A DNA stretch of 64,000 bases, from assembly GCA_019279435.1 (NCBI GenBank), contig JAAALK010000287.1:68761144-68825143 (forward strand), given 5' to 3'. A model generated the notes under the pieces. That model saw only the letters and a program-made list of their open reading frames with translations, did not search any database and had not been told where the DNA came from. This document shows positions 12,227 to 24,303 of this stretch, one piece after another; within the stretch, counting starts at the first letter, position 1; each line of letters opens with the position of its first letter. The position numbers and the translations under genes are program-made. This DNA is from Zizania palustris. Its lineage: Eukaryota; Streptophyta; Magnoliopsida; Poales; Poaceae.

Positions 12227-15200
12227 CTAGAAGATCTTGAATAGCAAGCCTCCGTGCGTGGCGAAGAACGGCGCGAACACCAGCGACTCGACGGCCATGA
12301 GCTTGATGAGGATGTTCAGCGACGGTCCCGACGTGTCCTTGAGCGGGTCGCCGATGGTGTCACCGATGACGGCGGCCTTGTGGCAGTCCGATCCCTTCGG
12401 GCCCAGTGACCTCGCGTGCTCACTCACGCCAGCCTGAAACCATTCGGCCACAGCAACAAACAGATGTGTTCTTAGTCCATTACTCCTTGCCCGGTGTAGG
12501 TTCGATGATGGGATCGAGTAATTTACAAAAGAACATAATTTATATATGCACCTCGATGTATTTCTTTGCGTTGTCCCATGCACCGCCGGTGTTTGACGCA
12601 GAAATGGCGACCTGTAAAATGTCAGGTCAAGTCAGTGAGCTCATCTCCTGGTTACGTAAGCTTTGGCGAGAGAGTGTGCAGACCTGTACGCCGGAGACGA
12701 GAGCGCCGGCGAGGACGCCGGAGAGAGTCTGGACACCAAAGAACGTGCCGACGATGAGGGGTGTGAGCATGACGAGGGCGCCGGGAGGGATCATCTCCTT
12801 GATGGAGGCGTCAGTGGAGATCTTGACGCAGTTGGCGTAGTCCGGCTTGCCGGTGCCCTCCATCAACCCGGGGATGGTGTTGAACTGCCGCCGGACCTCC
12901 TCCACCATCTTCAGGGCTGCGCTACCGACGCTCTTCATCGTCATGGCGGAGAACCAGTAGGGAAGCATGGCTCCGACCACCAGACCGATTATCACCTTGG
13001 GGGACAGAACGTCCACCACCTTCACTCCAGCTCTGCTGACGAAGGCGCCAAACAGTGCAAGCGACACCAGAGCTGCCGATCCAATGGCAAAGCCCTGCAA
13101 AAGGACCGTAACAATGTAATGTTCAGGTATGCTACTACGTATTTTACGTAATTACCAAAAGCTTAGCTTAGCTTAGACTGTTGGTAAAATATGCTTGATA
13201 GTGAATTTCTTTTGGTAAACAACAAAGCAATCGTTCATGTTAGTGATATTACCTTCCCTATAGCAGCAGTTGTGTTTCCAGCAGCATCAAGAGCGTCGGT
13301 TCTCTCACGAATTCTGTGACTCATCCCTGCCATCTCAGCAATGCCACCAGCATTGTCGCTGATCGGACCATAAGCATCAATAGAAAGTCCAGTGGCAATT
13401 GTGCTCAGCATGCCAAGAGCAGCCACTGCTATGCCGTACATCGCAGCAATGGTGAAGCTGACATAGATGCCAATAGAGATAGCGAAAATCGGAATAATGA
13501 CCGACTTGTATCCTAGAGCAAGCCCAAATATGACATTAGTTGCAGCACCAGTTCTGCAGGCATCCGCCACATCCTGGACAGGGCTGCAGTGTTGCAACAC
13601 GGTATGAAGTTAACAACACATCCATCTAGCATAGAAAAGAATATGCGGTTAGCAACCGATAGATGCTTTTACCTGTATGCGTTGCTAGTGTAGTATTCTG
13701 TCACGTATCCAATGATCAAACCAGCCCATAGACCGATTGAAACACATAAGAACAATCCCCTGAAAAGTAAATTGACACAACAGTCAGGAGACATATACAT
13801 CTCATGAAACACAGTAGCAAGCAGAAATTAGTAATTTACCAGTTTGTCACTTCCTTCTGTTCACCAAAATTGAAGATGGTGAATTTATATGGGAGTGCCA
13901 ACCAACTAACCAGTGCAATACCAACAGTCATTAGAGCTGTAGAAATGATGAGCTGCTTCTTTAGTGCCGGTTCAATTTCTTTCACGGCCTTAATCTCGAA
14001 GAAGTCAGTGGCAAAGAGTGTGGTAATCAAGCAGACAATGATGCCCATGGAGCTGACTAGCAGCGGGAAGCACATCCCAGTGAAATCATGGTTGACCCCA
14101 AAGGAAGAAATGGAAGCAACAACAAGGGCAGCACAGGAAGATTCAGCATATGACCCGAACAGATCTGATCCCATTCCAGCAATATCTCCAACATTATCTC
14201 CAACGTTGTCAGCAATCACCTAAGAAAAAGGAGAGAGAGGATTTCAGCTATGAAGCATGTGCAAACCAATGATCTAAGTTAGTCTGTAAATAGTTTTTAC
14301 AATATTCAACTTTTTTTAGATGTTACAACATTGTACTTTTAACAGTCTGAAAATTGATTTGTCAGTTTATCATGGACAGATTTCTCTTAAGGATAACAGT
14401 GTGCAAATTTATTAGCCAGAAACTTACAGCAGGGTTGCGGGGATCATCTTCAGGGATGTTCCTCTCAACTTTGCCAACAAGATCAGCACCAACATCGGCT
14501 GCCTTTGTGTAGATACCTCCTCCCACCCTTCCAAACAGAGCCATTGAAGATCCACCAAGACCATATCCAGTGATGGACTCAAAGAGACCTTCCCAATCAT
14601 CGCCATAGTAAATCTTGAACAGGTTGATAGTAATGTAAAGCACCAGAAGGCCATTTGATGCAAGCAAAAAGCCCATCACTGAACCTGAACGGAAGGCAGT
14701 GATGAAAGCTTTGCCAACACCCTTCCTTGCCTCCAGGGTAGTCCGCGCATTTGCGTATGTAGCAATTTTCATTCCAAGGTAGCCAGACACCACTGAGGTG
14801 ATTGCTCCAAGCAAGAAAGAGACAGTGCTAAACAGGGCATTGAACAGAGCAGGTTTGCACTCCCTGTCTTTGCTGTAAGTGCAGGGGTGAGTCTTCGTGC
14901 TGAATCCCTCGACAGAGCCGAGGAACAAGAAGATCACCACAGCGAATATTGACATAAAAACTCCAACATATTGATATTCGGTGAAAAGAAATGATGTTGC
15001 GCCTGATCATAACATGACTAATGTTAGATATAAACACTCAAAATGCTGCAAATAATCAGTAATGTAATAAATTAATTAATGTAAATTAGTACGACACGTC
15101 GAAGCAAATTTCTTTGTGAAACTGAACTCTATTTATCCAAGTATCCTCTCGGTAGTCGGCCCATATGGAAGATTTGGTCCATAACTGACTTTTTAGCGAC

Positions 15201-15986
15201 GAAAGTGAAAAAAAATGATGATTTACTTTCTAGACGATCTAACACCAACGAAATATTTCATCATTAAAGTCAATAATATATAGGACAATATAGAAAAAAA
15301 TGATAGGAAAGTAGGCCTTCCATTATCATCATGCCAGTTAAAATGACCCAAAATGTCAAAGTTGGTAGCACCCTAACGTAATCCGTCTCAACAGGCGACA
15401 CGTTTATGGATGAACAATAAGATCAACTGAGCGACATATAGCAATATGGCTGACTTAGCAATCGAATGTTTCAGGGTTATAACATCGACCCTGCAAATCC
15501 AACTTTGAACATATTTGTAATCTAAGAGTGAAAAACGATCCACGTTGGACACGGGGAGATCATCAGAATTACGATAAGATTCAAAATACTTTCTTTTTTT
15601 GGAGTCCATCAGAAGTTCAGAACTAGCCAAAAAAGTCACCGATTTCCCCCCCGAAAACGGAATAGAAGAAAAAACTCCAGAAAACAAACACGCGGAGCAA
15701 GCAACAGCAGACCAAGCAAAGCAAAAGAACCAAAGCGGGGCTCCTCACCTTCAGCGATGGCGGTCTGTATCTCGGCGCACTTGGCGACGACGTTGTGGTC
15801 GTTGAGGCCCTCCTCCTCCTCGATCAGCGAGTCTCCGTACCCGTCCTTGCTCCTGGAGGCGCCGGGCGGCGACGGCGTAAGCTTGACGCGGGACACAATT
15901 ATCCACTGCGCGATGGAGAACGCGATGCCGATGACGGCGGCGATCGGGATGAGCACCTCAGTGGCGACTTCCGACAGGATCGCCAT
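12227..15986 (-). CDS. VHP1: Vacuolar H+-translocating inorganic pyrophosphatase (type I, K+-dependent)
   Basis: A membrane-integral pump that hydrolyses pyrophosphate to drive protons into the vacuole. Coding exons are 15749-15986, 14428-15002, 13840-14219, 13673-13759, 13253-13583, 12684-13094, 12552-12611 and 12227-12433. All introns are GT-AG, phases agree, and the total is 2289 bp or 762 residues, the usual plant length. The start is the ATG at 15986 (MAILSEVATEV); an upstream in-frame TTG is not used. Key motifs are DVGADLVGKVE at residues 249-259 (the D-x7-K-x-E substrate/Mg site), DNVGDNVGD at 275-283, GNTTAA at 529-534 (Ala where K+-independent enzymes have Lys), and GDTIGDPLKD at 718-727. 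Hydrophobic segments run throughout, as expected for about 16 helices. It ends LLFKIF. No frameshift or stop was found. It is the only intact host gene here; the assignment is certain, the paralogue number is not. Confidence 0.97.
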
Positions 15987-16038
15987 GGCCGCCAAAACCC
16001 TAAACCCGCGAGCTGCTTGTGTGTGCTTCTACCACTGT

Positions 16039-16072
16039 ACTCTCTCTTTCTCTCTCTCCTTCTCTCTCTCTG
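16039..16072 (-). promoter_or_regulatory. GA-rich tract in the 5' leader of the pump gene
   Basis: On the coding strand this is a run of GAGAGA/GAAGGAGAGA lying 53-86 bp upstream of the start codon, between the TATA box and the ATG. GA/CT tracts are common in plant core promoters and leaders; a specific role is inferred only. Confidence 0.5.
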
Positions 16073-16094
16073 GAGATCTTTCGGAGGTGAGGGA

Positions 16095-16104
16095 CTTATA
16101 TAGG
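16095..16104 (-). promoter_or_regulatory. TATA box of the pump gene
   Basis: CCTATATAAG on the minus strand, 109 bp upstream of the ATG. Transcription would start at about 16065, giving a leader of about 80 bp. It is the only clear TATA element close upstream. Confidence 0.6.
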
Positions 16105-17846
16105 TGGGCGGCGCTGCCGGGTTTGTGCGGAAGGGAGAAAACAAGCAGCGGGAGTGCAGCTGTGCAGAGCTGCAGGGGAGAAGAACGTGGGACTGATCGA
16201 AATTACAAATATTTCCAGGGGCATAATTACAAATATTTTGAGACGAATCTAGTCGGCTGTGTTTTGCGGGCCCTTTTGGCAGGTCACCCACTGCAAGGTG
16301 GGCCCGAACCATCCTCGACAAACTTGGGTCTTCCGAGTTCCATCCCGGCAAAGATCATAGGCCAGGATGATAATCATTATCATAATACAAAATTTCACAT
16401 TAGCGCATCGTTAGGAAATTAAATGAATTTTTTTTTGTAATCCGAACGAAATTCGAGAGATTCAAAATAATCCCATCAGATTAAGATGATGGAGGTTAAA
16501 TTTGCTTAAAAAGTATTAATGAATAAAATTTAGCATGTTCCATTCTGTTTGCCTCTAGTCCTTTCCTCAAGTATGATCGTATATTTGCAAATTGCAATTG
16601 AGGTGCCGTAGAATTCCTTAATAAAAACCCAGGTCTTACTATTTTTAGACTGGATTTATAGTTTATATTGTAAAATAAAATTGATTAAACTTTTATTTTT
16701 AGTATAAATAAAAGAAGATTGTTTAATTAGATATCATTCTGAATATTTTTATAGCTTCTAGATTCATGATTTATTATAGATAAGTTTGAATATTTATAAA
16801 AAAATTAATGGAAGCTTTGTCAAATAGGATCGTAGCTGAGACATCTAGTTTATATTTTGGATAAAATAATAAAATAAAAGTATAAACAATGTAAGCTGCA
16901 GATCAATTTCGGAGAGGAACTTGTGCCCTAACAGCCCTAGTACAGTACTACTGTAGTACCATGTAAACGTCCGTACGGTGGGTTCCCGTGTGCTACATCA
17001 ACGTTACTTGCATAAAGTTGTTGTAATTAAGCGTGTCTAACTCTCTCGGTAGGACGAGCTAATCACAAGTTTGCCGAATAATTATCGCCAAACCAAACAT
17101 AACTCTCTACAGATTATAGGCCTCAACCAGAGCAAAAGTTTGATTCGTCCACGTATGTATTTGATTATGCGAGTTCGTCGTCGTACCTCCAATTACTAAC
17201 TAGCTAGGTCGTCGTCGCGGTGACAAACAATGGTGATTATAAGTTAATTAAATGGAGTTAATTAAGAAGATAACTACGAATGATCGACCCAAGTGGGGCA
17301 AGCTCGGTGAGAAACAGCGGTTGCGGATGTGGGACGAACTCGCGGTTTCGGCGCCAGCATGGAGGCAGGCCATCCGTCCTTATCCGCAACCGCCGCCCCC
17401 GCCCCCGCCGGCGACGGTAGTTTTCCGTCGTTTAATTCCCCCTTTTGGTCGATTCCTCGGCGACGCCGCTGGATTTCATTCGAATGCGACCAACTTGCAC
17501 GAGCAGTTTAATTAGTAATTTGCTGCGTCCGGGAAAAAAGTCCAGCTCGCTAGTAAACTGAAGTGGCCCCTTTCACGAGTGAGCTCGCCCACGCACGGCG
17601 TGTTAACCGAACCACAGCTACCCAAGTTATCGGGTAAACTGATATTGTCGATCAGTAGCTAGCAATAATCTTATGTCATCACTCATAACCAGCTAGTTTG
17701 ATGATGAGATTAACACTGACGGTGATAGAAGAGACTGAGCTCGCCCCAGCACAACATGTTAACGGAACCATATTTACTTGATCGATAACTGTGGTTTATA
17801 ATCATCTATTAAGTCGGTTAATATCGGTAAGATTGCCACTAGCAAG
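16105..17846. other. Upstream flank of the pump gene, no gene recognised
   Basis: The upstream promoter region and AT-rich intergenic DNA (16400-16900). A short plus-strand frame at 17252-17515 encodes a Pro-run segment but matches nothing I know and has no supporting context. Confidence 0.5.
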
Positions 17847-18634
17847 CGGTAGGGCTCGTCTTCCTAGGACGAAGGTTGTAGGGATGACTAGGGGATTGTC
17901 GGCAGCTAGGACGCCGATGGCGTATGGGCGCCGTGAAGAACACGACATACGTGAGAGCATGGTAGATTAGAGGAAAGCACAACAATTGATATATTGCTAT
18001 GGTTGATTTATTCCATGACCCGTAAATGGTATTTATAATCCTAATACAATTTAATCTGCCATACCAATGCCTGTGGAGATGCCTATTGATGTAGCACCCA
18101 TGGAGGGAATCAGTGATGGTGAGTGGGGAAATTGGATTGGTGGATAGGAAGGGGGCTGTGGTGGGGAGGGCTTCAGGTGGGGACGGTGCCACCATGCCGT
18201 ATCCTGGTGGCATCCTGTAGGGGTACCCTGATGGTATGGAGGCAAACGACGTTAGCCATGATCGTGCCTCGAGAGCTATCAGACGCATCGACATGCCGAC
18301 ACTGACTTGCGTCAAATCCACGATGGCCTTGAGCATGGGATCTGCTATTGGGGCCGAAGGGCCGGTTGTTGTAGTTTGCTTATCCCCATCCTCGTAACCT
18401 AGCATCTCTGATACCAAATTGGTAGGACTCATTTTTCTAGGGCGAAGGATGTAGGGATGACTGGGGGATTGTCGGAAGTTAAGGCACCGACGACGTACGG
18501 GCGCCGTGAAGAACATGTCGTGGGTGAGAGCAAGACAAATTAGAGGGAAGCATATTAATTGATATGTTGCTCTGCTTGATTTATTCCACGACCCTTAAAG
18601 AATATTTATAATCTTAATACAATTTAATCTGTGA
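17847..18634 (-). mobile_element. TRIM-like miniature LTR retrotransposon
   Basis: Two direct repeats of about 215 bp, at 17847-18061 and 18420-18634, flank 358 bp of internal DNA. The repeats share GGGATGACT(A/G)GGGGATTGTCGG and TATTTATAATC(C/T)TAATACA. Next to the right repeat the minus strand reads TTTGGTATCAGAG, a tRNA-Met primer-binding site, so the element is on the minus strand with its 5' LTR on the right. No pol fits in the space. The internal part has a minus-strand frame with LVSEMLGYEDGDKQ that may be a Gag-like remnant. Flanks do not give a clear duplication, so the exact ends may be off by a few bases. Confidence 0.65.
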
Positions 18635-19680
18635 ATTATCAATCTAATCTAATATATCTATCTCTATCTTTAAAACAGAAAATAATAGATTAATTTAAAA
18701 TAGGAAATAACTAGATTAGGGGGGAATCTAGCAACTAGTTGGGCTGCCGCCCCTGAAATGAGGGGCGAGAAAAAAAGAGAAGCACTCGGTGGTCCGCTGT
18801 TTTCTGTTCCCGCTGCAAGAGTAGTTTCAACGCGCGGTCTTCTGTTTGGGTCGCAAATTACTCTGTACCGATGTCATATTATCATAATTTGCTGTTAATA
18901 AACAGTTGCATTTGAAACCAAGTCGGTAGCGACGACATATGCAACGGAGTCAATGAGAGGCTATACCCTGCCGTATATATACGTGGCTCACGTTGAACAG
19001 AATACGAGCAATCTACCCGTACGGCTTAATTACAAAATCATGCATATATGGTTATGGTTCTTAGTATGGAGAAACTGAATTTTCACATCTATCTCTAGTA
19101 GATTTTTTTCCATTGAGAATTATCTTAGATATAAGCTATGGATTTTTCTTATAAATAAAGATCCTCCTGGCAAAGCATTTCGACGTCGTGAGCAATAAAA
19201 AAAATTCGGCTTTCTTCCTAAATATTGTGTTCTTTTTTATTGTTTCCAAACTCTAGACTATATATGGCAGCAGATGTTATTCATGTTATTACGACAAAAC
19301 TATAAGCCATCTATAACAAGCTAAATGATCTAATGGCAGCAATGTATGTATACATTACGTGAGTCTTTTGTCTTATAATAGATATACTTGCTAGATCGCT
19401 TTATAAATTGAATCAGAATCCTCAGCTAGAATGTGGCGCACCGACATGCTGCCCAGCATGGCCTTGATAGGCCCTTGATTTCAAAAATTAATAAGTTTGC
19501 ACAAACGCCCTGAAAATTTCGAAAATACCTTTTTTTCTTGCATAAAAGACCTCGGAAATCAAAATTTTGCATCCATATTTCGTTTTTAGGAATTTCTGTA
19601 TGTTTTATTTATTATGCATTTATTACGTAGCATAGCAATTATTGAAATAAATACGATATTTTATTCTCTCTCTATTTAGC
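18635..19680. other. AT-rich intergenic stretch, nothing recognised
   Basis: No frame over 60 codons on either strand and no repeat structure that I could pair. Confidence 0.5.
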
Positions 19681-20433
19681 TGACACCCTTTAGTGACGGG
19701 TGAATATTGCGACACATCACTAAAGGGTCACTAAAGGGTACCTGTTGACGTACAAGATTACGCCTATAGGTTTAATTAGTCTCAAAGAGCTAGCTTAGAA
19801 ACAAAGTTAGGTTCATACTGGTTTAAGCCTCCGAAAGGGATAATAACATTATGTCCAATTCGAAATATATTCTTTGGCTGAGTTTTGAGTCCTTATTACA
19901 GTAGAAATGGTTGGCATTTATAGGCTAAGATACAACAGGAAAGTAATACTTCGTCTTCTAGTTACAAACATCATTATGGACTCTAGCACGAGACCTCATA
20001 GGAACAAAATAGTAAACCTAAGTGTGAACATGCTTGAAAAGTAGATATCTTGTCGTATATTGTGACTTGCCTTCGAAATGATTACCCTCTGAAAGGAAGG
20101 TAATCTGCCTAGATACTTCGGCTATCGCAAGGGCTTCGGAACATCTTCACAGTATGCTCCGAAGCTTTGATACTAGGACTCCATATAACTCCGTTCGAAG
20201 TACCTTTTGGAGTAGTACATTTAATTACAATATGATGATAGTATTTTCCTCCAACAATACCCTTTAGTGATAGGTGGATATTGTGGTCCATCGTCACTAA
20301 AGGGTCCCTTTAGTGACGGGTGAACACTCGTCACTAATGATAGAGTTTTACTGACACAATAAGAGTGAAATGTGTGATGTCTGTTACTAATGAGTAAAAT
20401 GACTTGTCACTAATGGCCTTATTTTAGGTAGTG
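19681..20433. mobile_element. CACTA element end fragment, split by a solo LTR
   Basis: Subterminal words of the form CCCTTTAGTGACGGGTG, in both orientations, lie at 19686-19742 and 20257-20410. The right terminus TTAGGTAGTG (reverse CACTACCTAA) is at 20433. No left CACTA terminus is visible, so it is a truncated end. The word type matches the ends of the 21225-51403 element, suggesting related elements. Confidence 0.6.
19743..20256 (-). mobile_element. Solo LTR, same Gypsy family as 26800-38459
   Basis: A 514-bp segment with TGTTGACGTACAAGATTACG and TCCTCCAACA ends. In size and terminal sequence it matches the 515/516-bp LTRs of the element at 26800-38459, in the same orientation. The flanks GTACC and ATACC are a 4-of-5 duplication in CACTA subterminal DNA. 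Confidence 0.75.
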
Positions 20434-21224
20434 CTAGCCATTGTTGTCTCATGGAGGAGAAGGAGCCCGATAGTGATGTGGCAGAGAAATATCAGTGTGA
20501 TGACATTGAGCTCAACTTTTAGGTGAGCGGCATCATCATGGAGCCCAAGGAATAGCATGACAACATCATCAAGGAGGAGTTGCGTGACAACATCGAGCTT
20601 AGCTTCTAGGAGACCATGATGTCATGGATTAGAAGAAGCCACAAGATGATGATGAGCTAATGAAGAAATGTGTTCATTGCAACAAAGTCCATGATGTCAA
20701 AGTTACATGCTTGTGCAACGATGCATGCCCTTGTTATGGTCTAATTCACTGTGAGTATATGGTCTCTGCTTGGATATTTGGCCTCGACTACTTCAATTGC
20801 AATGTATTCATTATTGATCTCAATGAACACAATATGAATGGGCATACGATCTAGCTATCTAAGTGTGTCATCAAAGTTATCAACAACTTGGCCAAGAGCA
20901 AGGAAAGAGTCAAGCTTGATGACTATAATGATGTTTTTGTTCATCATTGACTCTATGGCTAGTGACAGTTGATTTCATAGACCTGTAAGTTTCGTTGTTG
21001 CTGTGATAAACCGATTTGATGCAAGAAATGCTTCATACAAGCAGCCATCAAGCAAGGGGTCTTCCTACTGAACCGCATCTAGAAGCTAAGTCATTGATTT
21101 GTAGTCTTTGTTAGTGTTGGAGCTAGTTCTTGCTAAAAAAACTCGGCTTGAGCTCCCCTCAATCCCAGGGGAGTACAAATAGGAATTGACTTTGCATTTG
21201 AAATCGATTGCAAGGAAAGAGACT
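20434..21224. other. Unassigned DNA between two CACTA termini
   Basis: A plus-strand frame at 20660-20854 (64 residues) is Cys-rich, with CVHCNKVH and CLCNDACPCYG. The DNA around it also reads as decayed, acidic coding sequence (20450-20650) with stops. I do not recognise the family. It could be a gene fragment carried by a CACTA element. Confidence 0.3.
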
Positions 21225-21839
21225 CACTACTACAGAAAACCCTATTAGTGACGGGTGATAACCATAATTCGTGATGGGCAAGTCTCCTGTCACTCTTATC
21301 ACGTCAGTAATGTAACATCAATAATGATAGTTAAACACTCATCACTAAAGGATGTCCTATCGGCTCACCTATTAGGGTTCTTTAGTGAAGAGTGACGTTT
21401 CTCACCCATCACTAATGTGTTCTTCAGTGACGGGTGACGATTGACACACATCACTAATGGATTCTTCAATGACAAGTGAAGATTATCACTCGTCACTAGT
21501 ATTATGGTCATTTCAAAAAAATAATGATTTTTAGGCTGCATCCTGAATCATAGTCAGGATTTGGCAGCCAACATATGCAATATACAAAGCACATCACATA
21601 CAATTCATCACAAAAGATTCATACCCAAATTAGTATCACATATATTAACTTATAACTCATTATCTTGAAGAACATAGCTAAAAAAAGTTATATAAAGAGC
21701 ATTCCCTAACTTCTAGCGATATCGAGAGCTTGGATAATGTTCTAACTTGTAACATCACATACATACTAGGTTTACTTCTAGCGATATCAAGAGCTCCGAT
21801 AGTGTCCTATCACTATGGGTAGTGTCAGAAGTACTAGGT

Positions 21840-22022
21840 TTAAAACACATACATGAAAGCCTTAGGAGCACCATTGTTCATTTTGAAATGAAAGGCGCAT
21901 ACCGTGCTAACTTCTAACATGATATCTTGAAGAAATTGGCCAAAACCAGTAGTTAGGTAGCACTGTCCATCTGTCACTTTATGCGCTGCAATTGGGACTG
22001 CCTCAAACCTTGCTACTACCAC
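21840..22022 (-). pseudogene. B3 DNA-binding domain fragment (3' piece)
   Basis: A minus-strand frame holds CYLTTGFGQFLQDIMLEVST followed by VCAFHFKMNNGAPKAF. This fits the second half of a plant B3 domain (aromatic-x2-F-x3-N/D-x-L-x2-G-x2-C-x-F). B3 domains bind DNA in plant transcription factors. The usual Trp is Phe and the usual Gly is Ser. It lies inside the CACTA element; the matching upstream piece is at 50311-50562, on the far side of the nested insertions. It is probably a non-functional carried gene fragment. Confidence 0.5.
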
Positions 22023-22225
22023 CTGAATCCGATGGTTTGGCGGTGTAGGTGAGGTGTGATGTACTTTTCACAGTACTGCCTTAAAAATTATTATAAAATA
22101 AAATTTAAACAAAGCTAGTTAGATGAGGCTATCTATATAGATGATCTAGTGAACCAATGACATGTGCAAATAACTTACCACCGACTTATTATTGATGATC
22201 ACGTTATATATTGTGCAGACATATA

Positions 22226-23080
22226 TGAAGGAACGTGCCCAAGAAAATTCCAGTTGAATCGGAAGTTCCAATTATTTTCTGAATTGGAAACAGAGAGCTC
22301 AAATCAGAAGTTCCGATATGGCATCGAAAGTTCTAATAATTTATGGTTTGCGAAACCGAGAGCTCAAATATAAAGTTATGATAATTTTTAATTATAGACA
22401 AAGAGTATAAAACAGAAATTCTGATGCGTATTGAGAAAAATTGCACTGATCGAAAGTTCTGATAGGAGGTATCGGAAGTTCCGATGCTACCTAGAATTGG
22501 AGTCCGAGATCCCTGATCGGAAGTTCTGATATTGGATCAGAAGTTCTGATGCAGGCATAACAGATTGGATTTGTTGGGTCTCGAATCGGTTGAAACTAAT
22601 TTATTGGTTTTGAATTGTTGGAGACTAGGGGATCTCACCTCTATAAAAAAGAGGAGGAGGTCTTGGATGAAAAGTAATTTATAGTTTGAACCTAGCCACC
22701 AAGAACTCCTCTCCTCCCTTTCTTGATCTCAAAAGTTGAGATTGAGGAATCTCCCATCTATCATGAGTAGTGCTAGCACACCGATGTGGGAAGGACTCCA
22801 TCCTTGTATTGTGGATACTGTGGAGGCGTTGAAACAATAGCGGCGCTCGTGGAATTCTTCACGTGAACACCTACATCATCTTCGTCGATTGGATCACCGG
22901 GGAATAGCCAGAGCGTGGTGATGACAGGCGAGGATACGCTTCCCCGACATCTTTTTCCACTACACCTAGCACGTCTTGTGCTAGAAGGTACCGATCTATG
23001 ATCCAGCACGCTTATGCTTCTTGGGCTTTGTGGCAAATTATTGAAATTGTCGGCTAGCATAGCTTCCCCATTCCCTAACA
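22226..23080 (+). repeat. Copia 5' LTR
   Basis: 855 bp, with about nine copies of a near-palindrome related to ATCGGAAGTTCCGAT in its first 350 bp. The 3' boundary is set by the primer site at 23082. Confidence 0.9.
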
Positions 23081-23092
23081 ATGGTATCAGAG
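23081..23092 (+). promoter_or_regulatory. Copia primer-binding site
   Basis: ATGGTATCAGAG immediately after the LTR end matches the initiator tRNA-Met 3' end (TGGTATCAGAGC). Confidence 0.85.
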
Positions 23093-24303
23093 TCTACATA
23101 TCTAGTGTTCGATCTAGATCCCTCATGTATGGTTATACATGATGGAAAAATAGATTAGATCTATTTTCTGTCCACAGAAAATCGGAAGTTCGATACTAGA
23201 TCAGAAGTTCTGATATTTGTCGGATCGAAAGTTCCGATGTCAGATCAGAAGTTTCGATATTGAATACAATTCAATACAAAGAGAAATTTTGCTGTCAAGA
23301 GTTCTGATATGGATCAAAAGTTTTAGGGGATCGGAAGTTTCGATGGTGGATCAGAAGTTCTGATGTCGGTTTTTAATCGATACAGAGAGCAATATTGTAG
23401 TCAAAAGTTCCAATTTAGAATCAGAAGTTCCGATCCAATTTAGTCACTTTTTAGATTCTTCATCTAACTTTGATTTGTAGATAATGTTGTGACTGGCATG
23501 ACCTTGATAAATGTGATGTATGAGATGCATGCAATGAATGTAAATTTAAATATGGCACGCGTGTCATTAATATTTACAGCTAAGGCACATGTATATTTGC
23601 GACCTACGAGTCGAGAATTGATGCTTCGGCTCATGTAACTAGTATAGGTGCTTTAGTGATAGACTAGTATAGTTCTTGGAGGCCGAAAGCACACACTCAA
23701 TGACGGGAGCCATGGAGATGGAGATCGCCATGTGAAGAGGGCCATGATATGTCACAATTAATATGAATGCCTTTGATGCTTTTTTGTGTTCCTGTTATAC
23801 TATTCTTGCATGTTTCATTCGCGCTAGGGACGTAACCTTGCTAGAATAGTTTTCCCTCATAAAATTAAGTATTTATGCTCTTTCTAATAGATGCATCCAC
23901 CAAGGATCTCGATCATTGATAGTAGGTCTGCCAAAGCAGGGTGCTATCTTTTATCTTGACTAGTTAGGGTGGAAGTTGGACTTCCGCACGCATAGTATTG
24001 GTTTGCTTAACGAGGCTATCAAAATAGTTTTGGGCCTTAGAGCATAGAGTTGGAGTAGAGCATTGGATGCTTTCCAGCGACAAGAGTCACATACAATTTG
24101 ATTACCAAAGAGTTTCTTACCTATATCACCTAGCTTCTAGTAGTGATTCCAAAGCTCACTAGGAGTTAGAATGAATATGGATCTTGCGCCACTATTAGTC
24201 ATTAGAGGGAAAGTGACTATTTTTAAAATAGTGGAACCTCTTTTATTGGATAGAAGATAAACATTGCATAGTGTTGAACCTTGCATTTAATCTTTTGTAG
24301 ATC
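23093..24303 (+). other. Copia untranslated leader with a repeated 15-bp word
   Basis: A non-coding region between the primer site and gag. From 23160 to 23440 it has about ten more copies of the GATCAGAAGTTCCGAT-type word also found in the LTR. Nothing else is recognised. Confidence 0.6.

Noticed and set aside
12406..13151. Plus-strand frames opposite the pyrophosphatase exons
   Set aside because: They are shadows of the minus-strand coding exons, with no independent evidence.
15987..15995. A start three codons upstream for the pyrophosphatase (TTG read as Met)
   Set aside because: TTG is not a usual nuclear start in plants; the ATG at 15986 gives the family-typical MAIL start.
17252..17515. 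An 87-codon frame with a proline run upstream of the pump gene
   Set aside because: No homologous family recognised and no neighbouring exon; it is best left as non-coding.
22226..23440. The repeated GAAGTTC words as heat-shock elements
   Set aside because: Heat-shock elements need GAA and TTC with two bases between them; here only one base separates them, so spacing is wrong.
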